From Vibrio sp. CAU 1672 (GTDB lineage Bacteria; Pseudomonadota; Gammaproteobacteria; Enterobacterales; Vibrionaceae): 64,000 nucleotides of DNA. Made by a program: the position numbers and the translations under genes. The notes below the pieces were generated by a model that was not told where the DNA came from, did not search any database, and saw only the letters and a list, made by a program, of their open reading frames with translations. Of the stretch, positions 1 through 9,585 are shown one piece after another (within the stretch, counting starts at the first letter, position 1; each line of letters opens with the position of its first letter). The stretch is from positions 1-64,000 of the forward strand of contig NZ_JARHUF010000017.1 in the NCBI RefSeq assembly GCF_029223195.1, written 5' to 3'.

Positions 1-122
1 TTCTGAGTACATCATCCTAATCATCCTAAGTTGGTAACCGAATGATCTGATCGCAAAATTTTATAAGAGTTCAAAAAAAATCCCCGAACCTTTCGGTTCG
101 AGGATTTGTGTATAAGAGACAG
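1..122. mobile_element. Possible end of an IS4-family (IS50/Tn5-like) insertion sequence, or adapter carry-over
   Basis: Positions 107-122 match 16 of the 19 bases of the Tn5 mosaic end exactly; on the minus strand the element would begin CTGTCTCTTATACACA at 122 and run leftward out of the window. IS50 outside ends are almost as similar (17 of 19). Two overlapping GATC sites lie at 45-56, as near IS50 inside ends, and a terminator hairpin facing inward lies at 72-103. No transposase reading frame can be recognised in the 106 bp available. The same bases are the Nextera tagmentation sequence, so an uncut adapter or mis-join is an equal alternative. A 9-bp target duplication, if real, would start at 123. 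Confidence 0.35.
72..103 (-). terminator. Rho-independent terminator
   Basis: On the minus strand a 9-bp stem (82-90 with 95-103, GAAA loop, one G-U pair) is followed by eight T residues. It would stop transcripts coming from pgpA. If positions 1-122 are an insertion-sequence end, the hairpin lies inside it and would block read-through into the element. Confidence 0.75.
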
Positions 123-171
123 GGCAAGTGCCTCCCCTTTTTTGTCTTTATTTGCCGCCCAGGCCGGTCAG

Positions 172-678
172 TTACAGCAACCATCCTGCATAAAGGCCAA
201 TCAGGTATAATGAAACTCCCGCCATCACCCCGGCGACAATGTCATCGACCATGATCCCCAGCCCGCCATGGACTCGCTTATCGAGCCAGCCAATCGGCCA
301 GGGTTTGACCATATCAAAAAAGCGGAACAGGACAAACCCGCATAGCAGCCATTTCCACTCCGTCAGTGGAATGTTAAGTGCCGGCATCACACTCATGGTG
401 ATCCAAAAGCCGGCAAACTCATCCCACACAATCGAGCCATGGTCATGAACGCCCATATCATCAGAGGTCACCTGGCAAATCTTGATGCCAATTACACATG
501 AAAACAGCACGGCCAGAACGTAAACAGAAAACGGCAACTGCGCCAGAAGTAAAAACAGCGGCACCGATGCCAGCGTTCCCATCGTGCCGGGCACCACCGG
601 TGATAAACCACTACCAAACCCCGTCGCCAGTAGATGCCACGGGTTTTTTAATGAAATCAAAGAAAGGGGGTTGGTCAT
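172..678 (-). CDS. pgpA: Phosphatidylglycerophosphatase A
   Basis: Inner-membrane enzyme that removes phosphate from phosphatidylglycerol phosphate in phospholipid synthesis. The 168-residue protein has the family's hydrophobic segments (about 35-65, 92-120, 148-168) and conserved motifs: PGTMGTL near 30-36, WDEFAGF at 85-91, FRFFDMVKPWPI at 118-129 and the acidic DD at 145-146. It is the last gene of the nrdR-rib-nusB-thiL-pgpA operon, 52 bp after thiL; this nusB-thiL-pgpA order is common in gammaproteobacteria. Length is normal for the family. The start is the only good ATG near the conserved N-terminus. Confidence 0.96.
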   Translation of the reverse strand: MTNPLSLISLKNPWHLLATGFGSGLSPVVPGTMGTLASVPLFLLLAQLPFSVYVLAVLFSCVIGIKICQVTSDDMGVHDHGSIVWDEFAGFWITMSVMPALNIPLTEWKWLLCGFVLFRFFDMVKPWPIGWLDKRVHGGLGIMVDDIVAGVMAGVSLYLIGLYAGWLL

Positions 679-730
679 ATTCTATAAACCTTAATGACTA
701 AGTGGTTGTCATCTTACAAGGCGATGAGAG

Positions 731-1696
731 TTATTTAAAGTGGTCAAAGCCGGTTAAATCCCAGTCCAGCAGTTGGCCGTTGTCATGCAGTTCAAACGTA
801 CCCTGTGGACGGATTTGGCCAATACAAGTGAATTTACACCCGGCGTGGGCCAAAGCACTGTCGAGTGAGCCCCGGTTTTGCTCAGGCACGGTAAAACACA
901 GCTCGTATTCCTCACCACTCGACAACGCATACTGCTGGGCAGTGCGCTTGTCATCTAAGAACTGCACCAACTCCGTTGAAATCGGTAAGGTAGATACATC
1001 GATACTCACTCCGACTTGTGAACGCTGTAAAATATGCTTAACGTCGGCAATCAGGCCGTCAGAGATATCGATAGCGGCTGACGCCAGGCCAACCAGCGCC
1101 TGCCCGGCAAGTACGCGGGGGGTACTCAGGTAGTGCGCTTTTTCCAACGCCTCTGCACCGATACGCTGGCGCAGGGAATCGTCCAGAATCACATCCAGTC
1201 CCGCCTTGGCATCACCGAGCGTGCCGGTCACATACAGCCAGTCGCCAACTTTTGCCCCGCAGCGGGTCAGCGCTTTACCTTCCGGAACAAACCCCTGTAC
1301 GGTCAGCGTGAGGCTGAGTGGGCCTTTGGTGGTGTCACCACCAATGAGTTGCAGGCCGTAGTAATCGGCCAGGGCAAAAAACGCATCACAGAACGGGGCC
1401 AGCCAGGCTTCATCCGCCTGCGGCATGGTTAAGGCAAAGCTGACCCAGGCCGGCGTAGCCCCCATGGCTGCAAGATCGCTGATATTCGATGCCAGCGCTT
1501 TGTGTGCCACCCAAGCAGGGTTAGCGTCCGCCAGGAAGTGCGTTCCTGCCACCAACGTATCGGTGCTGATAGCTATCTCAACATTGGCCGGAGCTTTCAC
1601 CAGGGCACAATCATCTCCAGCCGCCAAATGTACATCTTTGCGTTGTTTTTGCCGCCCGACCAGATAGTGGTCAATCAGGCTAAATTCACCAGGCAT
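731..1696 (-). CDS. thiL: Thiamine-monophosphate kinase
   Basis: Phosphorylates thiamine phosphate to thiamine diphosphate with ATP, the last step of cofactor synthesis. The protein (321 residues) has the PurM/AIR-synthase fold signatures: GDDCA at 27-31, STDTLVAGTHF near 44-54 and the IGGDTTKGP loop near 110-118. The frame stays open for 12 more codons upstream, but the ATG at 1696 is preferred: it gives the canonical MPGEFSLI start and has a GGAC ribosome site at the right distance. It lies 63 bp downstream of nusB in the same operon. Confidence 0.95.
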   Translation of the reverse strand: MPGEFSLIDHYLVGRQKQRKDVHLAAGDDCALVKAPANVEIAISTDTLVAGTHFLADANPAWVAHKALASNISDLAAMGATPAWVSFALTMPQADEAWLAPFCDAFFALADYYGLQLIGGDTTKGPLSLTLTVQGFVPEGKALTRCGAKVGDWLYVTGTLGDAKAGLDVILDDSLRQRIGAEALEKAHYLSTPRVLAGQALVGLASAAIDISDGLIADVKHILQRSQVGVSIDVSTLPISTELVQFLDDKRTAQQYALSSGEEYELCFTVPEQNRGSLDSALAHAGCKFTCIGQIRPQGTFELHDNGQLLDWDLTGFDHFK

Positions 1697-1759
1697 AATT
1701 TGTCCATTTATCCACACAAAAAAGGCCAGCAAGTGCTGACCTTTTGTTTTAAGAAACCG

Positions 1760-2227
1760 TTATTTCTTGCGTACATGGGGTGCGGCTTTATCCAGCACAC
1801 CATTGACGAACTTATGGCTGTCTTCAGCGGCAAATACTTTTGCCAGCTCAATAGCTTCGTTGATAACCACTTTGTAAGGAACATCCTCACGACGGGTCAT
1901 TTCATACATGGCCAGACGAAGCAAAGCCAGTTCCATCATGTCTAAGTCCTGCATCGGACGCGACACGTATGGACGGATTTTGCTATCCAACTCAGCGTGG
2001 CTAAGAACAACACCGGTCAGTAGCTCACGGAAGTAAGCAACGTCAGTTTCTGGTGCAGCAAGTGCAGGCTCAGAGGCATGATGCTCTTCTTCATCATACT
2101 TGTCCCCAGACAAGAATTGTTCTTCGATCGTGGCAACATTCTCTTTAGTAATTTGCCATGAGTAGATCGCCTGTAGAGCGAATTGACGTGCGTTACGACG
2201 TGCGGCTGGTTTCACACTGGCCCCCAT
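1760..2227 (-). CDS. nusB: Transcription antitermination factor NusB
   Basis: All-helical RNA-binding protein that joins NusE/S10 on boxA RNA in rRNA antitermination complexes. The 155-residue length and the [16 protein letters not shown] region near 9-24 are typical, as is the C-terminal [18 protein letters not shown] segment. The start codon overlaps the ribH stop codon as TAATG (2225-2229), so translation is probably coupled. The stretch between about residues 45 and 65 is acidic and includes [12 protein letters not shown], an insertion often seen in Vibrio orthologues. Confidence 0.96.
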   Translation of the reverse strand: MGASVKPAARRNARQFALQAIYSWQITKENVATIEEQFLSGDKYDEEEHHASEPALAAPETDVAYFRELLTGVVLSHAELDSKIRPYVSRPMQDLDMMELALLRLAMYEMTRREDVPYKVVINEAIELAKVFAAEDSHKFVNGVLDKAAPHVRKK

Positions 2228-2697
2228 TAGGAATCAATTTCAGATAATACGTTAATCATTTCGAGTGCGCTTAGTGCAGCCTCTGCACCTTTATTACCAG
2301 CCTTGGTTCCTGCGCGTTCAATCGCTTGATCGATAGTATCAACAGTCAGTACACCGAATGCGACTGGAAGACTGTATTCCAGAGACACCTGTGCCAGACC
2401 CTTGTTACATTCACTACAAACATAGTCAAAGTGTGGTGTACCACCACGGATTACCGTGCCTAACGATACGATCGCATCGTATTTCCCTGTTTTCGCGACA
2501 CGTTGAGCAACAAGAGGCAGCTCTACAGCACCAGGACAACGAACAACCGTGATGTTCTCTTCGCTTACCTGTCCGTGACGCTTTAGTGTATCGATCGCAC
2601 CAGAAAGTAGGCTTTCGTTAATAAAACTGTTGAAACGAGAAATAACGATAGCAATTTTTGCATTTGGCGCTGGGAAGCCACCCTCGATCACTTTCAT
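2227..2697 (-). CDS. ribH: 6,7-dimethyl-8-ribityllumazine synthase
   Basis: Condenses the RibA/RibD pathway product with 3,4-dihydroxy-2-butanone 4-phosphate to give lumazine, the substrate of riboflavin synthase. The 156-residue protein has the RGGTPHF motif at 84-90 with active-site His89, and the [10 protein letters not shown] segment at 52-61. Members form 60-mer or decameric shells. It lies 170 bp downstream of ribBA and is translationally coupled to nusB through a TAATG overlap. Confidence 0.97.
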   Translation of the reverse strand: MKVIEGGFPAPNAKIAIVISRFNSFINESLLSGAIDTLKRHGQVSEENITVVRCPGAVELPLVAQRVAKTGKYDAIVSLGTVIRGGTPHFDYVCSECNKGLAQVSLEYSLPVAFGVLTVDTIDQAIERAGTKAGNKGAEAALSALEMINVLSEIDS

Positions 2698-2867
2698 AAG
2701 CTTTCCTTTAACTCTATTTATAAGTGAAATATGTTCATCAAGTGAGAATCGCCGGATTCTAGCACAATTTTGTGAGCAATATCTAATGGAAATTGGCGAC
2801 GATTGATGAGTTGCCGGCCGTGAACAAAACCAGTCCAGCTAAAGACCAGAAACTCATCGCTCAGTTG

Positions 2868-3977
2868 TTATTCACAAACGTATTCAACCACATTCAGGCC
2901 GAAACCGCCGAGTGCGTGATATTTTTTGTCTGAAGAAGACAACAGACGCATATCATGTACGCCCAGATCGGCAAGAATTTGCGACCCTACCCCCACGCGG
3001 CGTGAGGTGCCTTGTTTCTTCGCCAGCGTCGGTGCCTGACCTTTGTCCTGAGCTTCAAACATTTTAACCCGGTGGATCAATAGTTCGGTCGATTCTTCAT
3101 TGCCCAGAACCACCAGCACGCCGCCCTCTTCACCAATGCGTTTCATCGCCTTATCCAGGGTCCAGCTGCGCTCAGCATTACGGTCACTGTGCAGCAGGTC
3201 AGTAAAGACATCCTGCAGATGCACGCGAACCAGCGGCGCCTGGCCTTGCTGCTCACCTTTACACAGTGCGTAATGGATCTGGTTATCGATGGTATCTTTG
3301 TAGGTCACCAGTTTGAACTCACCAAACTCGGTTGGCAGTTTACATTCCGCCACGCGCTCGATGGTGGTTTCGGTATTATTGCGATATTCAATCAGGTCAG
3401 CGATGGTACCCAGTTTAACCCCATGCTTATCGGCGAACACCTCCAGATCAGGGCGACGGGCCATGGTGCCATCCTCATTGAGGATTTCAACGATCACCGA
3501 AGCCGGCTCCAACCCTGCCAGGCGGGCCAAATCACACCCGGCTTCTGTATGGCCGGCACGAGTCAACACGCCCCCTTCCTGGGCGGCTAACGGAAAAATA
3601 TGCCCAGGCTGGACAAGATCGGCCGCTTTGGCCTCCGGCGCCACGGCCGCCTGAACAGTACACGCACGATCCGCCGCTGAGATACCGGTGGTCACCCCCT
3701 CCGCGGCCTCAATTGACACCGTGAAGTTGGTCGTATACTGGGCATTGTTATCCTGCACCATCGGTGGCAGGCCCAAGCGCTCACAACGCGCTTTGGTCAT
3801 GGTTAAGCAGATCAGACCGCGGCCGTGCGTTGCCATAAAATTGATGGCTTCGGGGGTGATGTGTTCGGCCGCCATGATCAAATCGCCTTCATTTTCACGA
3901 TCTTCATCATCCATCAGGATGACCATTTTGCCTGCGCGAATATCATCAATTATTTCTTGTGGCGTACTGATTGGCAT
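2868..3977 (-). CDS. ribBA: 3,4-dihydroxy-2-butanone-4-phosphate synthase fused to a degenerate GTP cyclohydrolase II domain (RibBX type)
   Basis: Residues 1-205 form a complete RibB domain with the acidic signature [11 protein letters not shown] near 23-33 and [14 protein letters not shown] near 142-155; it turns ribulose 5-phosphate into the four-carbon unit for lumazine. Residues 210-369 align with GTP cyclohydrolase II ([22 protein letters not shown] and [10 protein letters not shown] are kept). The zinc-binding cysteine block (normally RCDCG) reads as DRNAER, and the RQEGR catalytic stretch is LGNEES. The second domain is therefore probably inactive as a cyclohydrolase, as in the RibBX variants of proteobacteria, and a separate ribA is expected elsewhere. 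A GGGGA ribosome site precedes the ATG. Confidence 0.93.
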   Translation of the reverse strand: MPISTPQEIIDDIRAGKMVILMDDEDRENEGDLIMAAEHITPEAINFMATHGRGLICLTMTKARCERLGLPPMVQDNNAQYTTNFTVSIEAAEGVTTGISAADRACTVQAAVAPEAKAADLVQPGHIFPLAAQEGGVLTRAGHTEAGCDLARLAGLEPASVIVEILNEDGTMARRPDLEVFADKHGVKLGTIADLIEYRNNTETTIERVAECKLPTEFGEFKLVTYKDTIDNQIHYALCKGEQQGQAPLVRVHLQDVFTDLLHSDRNAERSWTLDKAMKRIGEEGGVLVVLGNEESTELLIHRVKMFEAQDKGQAPTLAKKQGTSRRVGVGSQILADLGVHDMRLLSSSDKKYHALGGFGLNVVEYVCE

Positions 3978-4113
3978 ACTCTGTTTCCCCGTTATTTATT
4001 TGTTATTGTCACTGATACGTTATCATCAGTTCTTTGCCAGCCCGCCTGACCGGCGTTATGTGTCTTAGTCTGAAGCCTGGGCATGGTAAGTCAATAAACC
4101 TGATGCTGTTCTG

Positions 4114-4767
4114 CTAAGCAAATCCGTTTTGTTGCAGGAACTCCATCGTCAGGCGAGACTCAGGTTGCTGCGCTTGCTGGCCTTGCAGCAGACGCTCCAT
4201 ATAGCGCGCCAGCACATCCACCTCCAGGTTAACTTTACGCCCGACCTGAAAACGGTCAATGGTGGTCTCAGCGCTGGTGTGCGGCACGATAGTCAGCTTA
4301 AAGGCATTCTTGCGTAATGCATTGACGGTCAAACTGATACCGTCGACAGTAATCGAGCCCTTTTCTGCCACGTACTTACTCAGCTCTGCCGGCATCGCCA
4401 CCCAAAACTCAATCGCACGGCCTACTTGCTGGCGTTCCACGATCTCTCCCACCGCATCGACATGCCCGGAGACAATATGCCCGCCAAAGCGGGTTGTCGG
4501 CAGCATCGCTTTTTCTAGATTGACCTGGTCACCTACCTGATAGGTCGCAAAGCCACTTTTTTGCAGCGTTTCAAGCGACAGATCCGCACTGAAGTGGCGG
4601 GCGCCGAATTCAATCACCGTCAGGCAAACCCCGTTAGTGGCAATACTGTCACCAAGTTTGACATCCGCCATGTCTAATTTACCCACATCCACCGTAATGG
4701 TGACGTCCTCACCTTTGGGCGTGATGGCAGCCAGCGTCCCGACTGCTTCGACAATTCCTGTAAACAT
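4114..4767 (-). CDS. ribE: Riboflavin synthase, alpha subunit
   Basis: Dismutates two lumazine molecules to riboflavin and the pyrimidine precursor. The 217-residue chain shows the expected tandem lumazine-binding repeats: the first begins MFTGIVEAVGTL with NGVCLTV near 45-51; the second contains GHIVSGHVDAVGEI near 96-109 and GISLTVN near 142-148. It sits 1 bp after ribD and 136 bp before ribBA, in the riboflavin operon. Length is normal. Confidence 0.97.
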   Translation of the reverse strand: MFTGIVEAVGTLAAITPKGEDVTITVDVGKLDMADVKLGDSIATNGVCLTVIEFGARHFSADLSLETLQKSGFATYQVGDQVNLEKAMLPTTRFGGHIVSGHVDAVGEIVERQQVGRAIEFWVAMPAELSKYVAEKGSITVDGISLTVNALRKNAFKLTIVPHTSAETTIDRFQVGRKVNLEVDVLARYMERLLQGQQAQQPESRLTMEFLQQNGFA

Positions 4768-4768
4768 C

Positions 4769-5905
4769 TTAGTTCTTCATTCCGCTGTGATTGCGCATAA
4801 TCTGCGCCGTGATACGAACATCCGGGCCGACCATACGCAAGTCTGTAATAGTGAGTTCGATGGCCTGGGTCATTTCCGACAGACCGAGTGCTGCTATCAG
4901 CCCTCGCCCGTCACTTCCCATCAGTTTAGGTGCCAGATAAACAATCAGCTCATCAATCAGCTCGGCCTGGATCAGTGCGCTGGCCAGAGTCGCACCGGCC
5001 TCAACCCACACGTGATTGACGTTATACTGTTCAACCAGAGCCTTAAACGTCCTCGCCAGATCAACTTGGCCATCCTCAGCCAGCGGCGCCGTCACGCTGC
5101 CACCGGGGCCAATAATGGTACGTTCACCGGGAGTGTGAAATAACTTCAGGGAGCCTTCAAGCTGGTCCTGGCGATCTAAAATAACCCGCCGTGGCTGGCG
5201 CAGCGTGTGTTCAGCATACTGCTCACGGACACTCTCCGGTAACTCATCCCAACGTACGTTAAGCGAGGCGTTGTCATCCCGGACGGTTTTGCTGGTCGAA
5301 AGAATCGCACATGACCTAGCGCGCAAACGCTGCACATCCTGGCGGGCTTGAGGTGAGGTGATCCACTGGCTTTTGCCGTTGGCTAACGCAGTCTGTCCGT
5401 CCAGGCTGGCGGCCATTTTCAGCTGCACATACGGCATGCCGGTTTGCATCCGCTTAATAAACGCCGGATTGAGCGCTCTGGCATCTGACTCCAACAAACC
5501 GACCTGCACTTCAATACCGGCTGCGCGCAGCATGCCAATCCCCCTCCCCGCCACTTGCGGGTTAGGATCCTGCATGGCACAAATCACTTTCGCGACCCCG
5601 GCCTTAATCAATCCTTCGGCGCAGGGTGGCGTACGGCCATAGTGGGAGCAGGGCTCCAGGGTCACGTAGGCGGTGGCACCGCGCGCTTTGTCACCGGCCA
5701 TACGCAATGCATGCACTTCCGCATGTGGCTCTCCGGCCCGGTGATGGTAACCTTCTCCCACCACCTGCTGATCACGGATGATCACGCAGCCGACATTCGG
5801 GTTAGGGGCGGTGGTATAGATGCCGCGTTTGGCCAGCGCAATCGCCCGCTGCATCATGGCGTGATCCTGGCTGGAAAACTCGTGGGTAGTCGTGAGCTGA
5901 GACAT
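4769..5905 (-). CDS. ribD: Bifunctional pyrimidine deaminase/reductase RibD
   Basis: Carries out the second and third steps of riboflavin synthesis. The N-terminal deaminase domain (about 12-150) has the zinc site HAE at 61-63, PCSHYGRTPPC with Cys86 and Cys95. The C-terminal half (about 155-370) is the NADPH-dependent reductase, with YVQLKMAASLDGQ at its start and the WVEAGATLASALI segment. At 378 residues the protein is of normal length. It begins 5 bp after nrdR ends and is followed by ribE with a 1-bp gap, so the three are almost certainly cotranscribed. Confidence 0.97.
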   Translation of the reverse strand: MSQLTTTHEFSSQDHAMMQRAIALAKRGIYTTAPNPNVGCVIIRDQQVVGEGYHHRAGEPHAEVHALRMAGDKARGATAYVTLEPCSHYGRTPPCAEGLIKAGVAKVICAMQDPNPQVAGRGIGMLRAAGIEVQVGLLESDARALNPAFIKRMQTGMPYVQLKMAASLDGQTALANGKSQWITSPQARQDVQRLRARSCAILSTSKTVRDDNASLNVRWDELPESVREQYAEHTLRQPRRVILDRQDQLEGSLKLFHTPGERTIIGPGGSVTAPLAEDGQVDLARTFKALVEQYNVNHVWVEAGATLASALIQAELIDELIVYLAPKLMGSDGRGLIAALGLSEMTQAIELTITDLRMVGPDVRITAQIMRNHSGMKN

Positions 5906-5910
5906 AACGG

Positions 5911-6360
5911 TTAGTCTTCCAGACGGGCAATTTCTTCGCCAAACTCGCGGATATCTTCAAAACTGCGGTATACCGAGGCAAAACGGATATAGGCTACCTT
6001 GTCCAGCTCTTTGAGTTGATCCATCACTAAGTTACCTATCATCTCACTCGGTACTTCACGCTCACCGGTGGCACGCAGCTGGGATTTGATCGTGCTGATG
6101 GCAAGTTCAATCGCATCTGCACTGACCGGGCGTTTCTCCAACGCACGCTGGATCCCGCCGACCATTTTGTCTTCATCAAATGGTTCACGGTTGCCGTTAG
6201 ACTTAATGACTTTCGGCATCACCAACTCTGCCGTTTCAAAGGTTGTAAATCGTTCATTGCACGCCAGGCACTGACGGCGACGGCGAACCTGATGGCCGTC
6301 CGCCACCAGACGAGAATCGATCACCTTAGTATCGTTCTCTGAACAAAAAGGACAATGCAT
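5911..6360 (-). CDS. nrdR: Transcriptional repressor NrdR
   Basis: Zinc- and nucleotide-binding repressor of ribonucleotide reductase operons. The N-terminal zinc ribbon has Cys3, Cys6, Cys31 and Cys34, followed by an ATP-cone domain (about 48-138, starting [15 protein letters not shown]). Length of 149 residues is standard. It is the first gene of the nrdR-ribD-ribE-ribBA-ribH-nusB-thiL-pgpA run, with a GGAGGTGAC ribosome site just upstream of the ATG. Confidence 0.97.
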   Translation of the reverse strand: MHCPFCSENDTKVIDSRLVADGHQVRRRRQCLACNERFTTFETAELVMPKVIKSNGNREPFDEDKMVGGIQRALEKRPVSADAIELAISTIKSQLRATGEREVPSEMIGNLVMDQLKELDKVAYIRFASVYRSFEDIREFGEEIARLED

Positions 6361-6475
6361 GTCACCTCCACAAAATTTGGCTGTTGGCCGTAGGCCCGAT
6401 CATCACTGTTGATGGCTGATGAGGACCGTGCACAAGTTACGCCTAGTGTAGCGGAATTGAGATGACAGAGAAAAC

Positions 6476-6502
6476 AAAAAGGGGCCGTAAAGCCCCTTTT
6501 TT
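6476..6502 (-). terminator. Terminator after proBA
   Basis: GGGGC at 6481-6485 pairs with GCCCC at 6492-6496 and the stem continues into flanking A and T runs, so it can work in either direction. It lies 23 bp beyond the proA stop codon. Confidence 0.85.
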
Positions 6503-6524
6503 AAACCAAATCAGTGCGTTTCTA

Positions 6525-7775
6525 TTAAGCTCGCGGCAGGTAGTTCGCTTTACCGACCCATTTGTAACTGGTGAGCTCTTCCAGCCCCATCGGACCACGG
6601 GCATGCAGCTTCTGCGTAGACACCGCCACTTCCGCACCGAGGCCAAACTGAGCACCATCGGTAAAACGGGTTGCCGCATTAACATACACCGCAGCAGAGC
6701 CGACCGAATTAATAAACAGCTCCGAGTTTTGCAGGCTGTTGGTCATGATCGCATCCGAGTGGCTGGCATTGTGCACACGCATATGCTCGATGGCAGCTCG
6801 TACGTCAGCGACCACTTTCACGCCCAGAGTGAAACTCAGCCATTCGGTATCAAAATCCCCCTCTGCCGCGTCGCGAATCTGTGTCGCTCCCGGCATCAGG
6901 GCTTTGGCTTGCGGCTCTGCCACAAACGTGACTTGCTCGTTCATACGCGCCACCAGCATTGGCAGGAACTCTGCCGCCACTTTTTCATGCACCAGTAAGG
7001 TATCCAGTGAGTTACATGCCGAAGGACGTTGAACTTTTGAGTTCTCAACCACGTTTAGAGATTTCTCCAGATCCGCTGAGTCATCAACAAAGATGTGGCT
7101 GATACCAAAGCCACCGATGATCACTGGAATCGTGCTGTTTTCCTTACACATTTTGTGCAGACCGGCACCCCCACGTGGAATGATCATATCTACGTACTCG
7201 TCCAGCTTAAGCAGTTGAGAAACCAACTCACGGTCTGGCTTTTCAATATACTGTACCGATGCGGCAGGCAGGTTCGCTTTTGCTAGTGCGGACTGGATAA
7301 CCTTAACCAGCTCCATGTTAGAGAAGAACGTCTCTTTGCCACCACGTAGGATGCTTGCATTACCGGTTTTCAGACACAGCGCAGCAATGTCGATGGTTAC
7401 GTTTGGACGCGCTTCATAGATCACCCCAATCACCCCGAGCGGGACACGGCGGCGTGACAGTGACATACCATTTTCCAGCACTTTACTGTCGATTTCACTG
7501 CCAACCGGATCATTAAGGCTGATCACGTTACGCACGTCATTAGCAATGCCAGTCAAACGCTCTTCGTTCAACAGCAGACGATCGAGTAGTGCATCCGTTA
7601 GACCCGCTTCGCGGCCCAGTTCGATGTCTTTGGCGTTGGCGGCCAAAATCGCCGCTGCATTAGCTTCTAATTCGTCGGCGATGATCGCCAGAGCCTGGTT
7701 TTTTTGCGCGGTTGACGCTGTCGCCAGTTCAAAAGCCGCCTGTTTGGCCGCTTTGCCCATATTGGTTAAATCCAC
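6525..7775 (-). CDS. proA: Gamma-glutamyl phosphate reductase
   Basis: Second step of proline synthesis: NADPH-dependent reduction of gamma-glutamyl phosphate to the semialdehyde. The 416-residue protein belongs to the aldehyde dehydrogenase superfamily; the catalytic cysteine is Cys254 in [24 protein letters not shown] near 117-127 and IPRGGAGLH near 199-207 are also kept. It follows proB by 17 bp in a proBA operon. Confidence 0.97.
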   Translation of the reverse strand: MDLTNMGKAAKQAAFELATASTAQKNQALAIIADELEANAAAILAANAKDIELGREAGLTDALLDRLLLNEERLTGIANDVRNVISLNDPVGSEIDSKVLENGMSLSRRRVPLGVIGVIYEARPNVTIDIAALCLKTGNASILRGGKETFFSNMELVKVIQSALAKANLPAASVQYIEKPDRELVSQLLKLDEYVDMIIPRGGAGLHKMCKENSTIPVIIGGFGISHIFVDDSADLEKSLNVVENSKVQRPSACNSLDTLLVHEKVAAEFLPMLVARMNEQVTFVAEPQAKALMPGATQIRDAAEGDFDTEWLSFTLGVKVVADVRAAIEHMRVHNASHSDAIMTNSLQNSELFINSVGSAAVYVNAATRFTDGAQFGLGAEVAVSTQKLHARGPMGLEELTSYKWVGKANYLPRA

Positions 7776-7792
7776 TCTGCTTCCCTCTTTTT

Positions 7793-8932
7793 CTATTCTT
7801 GAATGACGACAAGATCATCGCGATGGATGACTTCTGAACCATAGTCATAGCCCAAAATCGCATTAATGTCTTTACTGTGTTTGCCAGAGATCCGTTCCAG
7901 CTCCCGGCTGGAGTATGCCGCAATCCCACGCGCAATCAACTTACCATGCATGTTGGTCACGCGCGCCACTTCACCGCGCTGAAAATCACCGCTGACTTTC
8001 AGGACACCTTTCGCCAAGAGGCTGCTGCCTGTGCCAACTACGGCTTTAACCGCACCGTCATCAATCACGATGTCGCCAGAAGCAGCCGGTCCCGCGAGGA
8101 TCCAGCGCTTGCGGTTCTCCAACGCTTCCGTACAGGGTAAGAAACGTGTGCCCTGCGGGGTAGCGCTCAAAGAATCAAAAATGACATTAGGAGCACTGCC
8201 AGCAGCAATAATCACCTCAATACCGGCATGGCGTGCAATGTCTGCCGCCTGGAGCTTGGTGGCCATCCCTCCGGTGCCAAGAGTGGTGCCGCTGCCACCT
8301 GCGATTTGGCGCAAAGTATCATCGATCGTTTTGACTTCTTTGATCAGCTCTGCGTTAGGATCTTTGCGAGGGTCAGCGGTAAACAAACCTTTCTGGTCGG
8401 TCAGCAGCAACAACTTATCGGCACCACACAAAATCCCAACCAAAGCGGACAGATTATCGTTATCCCCCACTTTGATTTCACTGGTGGCAACCGCGTCATT
8501 TTCATTCACGATCGGAATAATATCATTCGCCACTAAGGCATTGATGGTATCACGCGCGTTTAAAAACCGTTCCCGATCTTCGAGATCGGCACGCGTCAGC
8601 AGCATCTGGCCGATTTTGATCCCGTAAATCGCAAACAATGATTCCCAGGTTTGAATCAACCGGCTCTGGCCGACTGCGGCAAGTAACTGTTTGCTTGCCA
8701 TCGCGTTGGGCAATGCGGGGTAACCAAGATGCTCACGGCCTGCTGCAATCGCACCAGACGAAACCATTACGACAGAATGGCCCTGTTTTTTAAGCTCCGC
8801 ACACTGACGTACCAGTTCAACCATATGGGCGCGTTCAAGCGCTAAGGTACCACCAGTCAGCACACTAGTTCCCAGCTTCACCACCACGGTTTGAGGTTGT
8901 GCAGCCAATGCATTTTGTTGATTCGTTGTCAT
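7793..8932 (-). CDS. proB: Glutamate 5-kinase
   Basis: Commits glutamate to proline synthesis and is normally inhibited by proline. The protein has an amino-acid-kinase domain (residues about 10-255, with [22 protein letters not shown] and GTGGMATK) and a C-terminal PUA domain (about 280-370). The ATG at 8932 gives a 379-residue product starting MTTNQQNAL and is preceded by AGAAGA; a longer reading from 8980 would add an unrelated hydrophobic leader and is not favoured. proA follows 17 bp downstream. Confidence 0.95.
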   Translation of the reverse strand: MTTNQQNALAAQPQTVVVKLGTSVLTGGTLALERAHMVELVRQCAELKKQGHSVVMVSSGAIAAGREHLGYPALPNAMASKQLLAAVGQSRLIQTWESLFAIYGIKIGQMLLTRADLEDRERFLNARDTINALVANDIIPIVNENDAVATSEIKVGDNDNLSALVGILCGADKLLLLTDQKGLFTADPRKDPNAELIKEVKTIDDTLRQIAGGSGTTLGTGGMATKLQAADIARHAGIEVIIAAGSAPNVIFDSLSATPQGTRFLPCTEALENRKRWILAGPAASGDIVIDDGAVKAVVGTGSSLLAKGVLKVSGDFQRGEVARVTNMHGKLIARGIAAYSSRELERISGKHSKDINAILGYDYGSEVIHRDDLVVIQE

Positions 8933-9000
8933 GATGTCTTCTGAAGTGAAAAACAAATAAAAGAGTTGATGTTTTAACAATCAAACGGGAATTTAACAAG

Positions 9001-9030
9001 AAGAAAAGGTGCGATAACGCACCTTTTCTT
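9001..9030 (-). terminator. Terminator between crl and proB
   Basis: A perfect 13-bp stem (9001-9013 with 9018-9030, loop ATAA). It ends crl transcription, so proB must have its own promoter in the remaining 70 bp. Confidence 0.85.
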
Positions 9031-9081
9031 GTGTTTAGATAAAAATGCATACCCAACAAGCGTGAATACGCAACAGGCCAA

Positions 9082-9471
9082 TTAAGCGAAGTCGAATGAC
9101 TCCGCATGGTAGGCCACCTCTAACTCAAAGTGTTCGGCCAGAGTGCTGACCAGTTTCTCATGGAAGGTTCGTTGAGTCAGATAAACCTCTTCGACGATTT
9201 TTTCAGGCAGTTCTTCTGCTATCCAGTTACCCGCCTGATTGTATTTGCCAATGTGATATTTGGCAGTGAAACCGTGCTCGCTCGGTTCCAACTCCATCCA
9301 CCAGCCCCAAAATTCGCGTTTTTCAGGTGATTTTTTATCATCCACACACACTGACAAACAGTCGAAGTAATAGCGCTCTTCATCCGACTGGGGCTCGCGC
9401 AGGTAAGGCCCGACAGCCTTTAATTTTGACATCAAGCGAAAATGTGTAGGACCTTGAGTTGTTTCTGGCAT
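9082..9471 (-). CDS. crl: Sigma factor-binding protein Crl
   Basis: Small protein that favours assembly of sigma-S with RNA polymerase. The characteristic core is present: [11 protein letters not shown] near 16-26, [11 protein letters not shown] near 34-44 and [11 protein letters not shown] near 53-63. The ATG at 9471 gives 129 residues and has a GGAG ribosome site; the frame stays open 13 codons further, but that extension has no homology to known Crl. The gene sits between frsA and proBA, the usual place in Vibrio and enterics. Confidence 0.95.
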   Translation of the reverse strand: MPETTQGPTHFRLMSKLKAVGPYLREPQSDEERYYFDCLSVCVDDKKSPEKREFWGWWMELEPSEHGFTAKYHIGKYNQAGNWIAEELPEKIVEEVYLTQRTFHEKLVSTLAEHFELEVAYHAESFDFA

Positions 9472-9585
9472 AAAGAATCTCCGTTTCCAAAGGGGGATAT
9501 AATTACCCAAGAATGATTATTATTTATATTTTCCAAGAGCTTATTTTTTGCTCATATCCTACTTTTCACTAATTCAGCCGATTTG

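Noticed and set aside
3978..4113. FMN riboswitch before ribBA
   Set aside because: The 136-bp gap is too short for the full aptamer and none of its conserved segments was seen.
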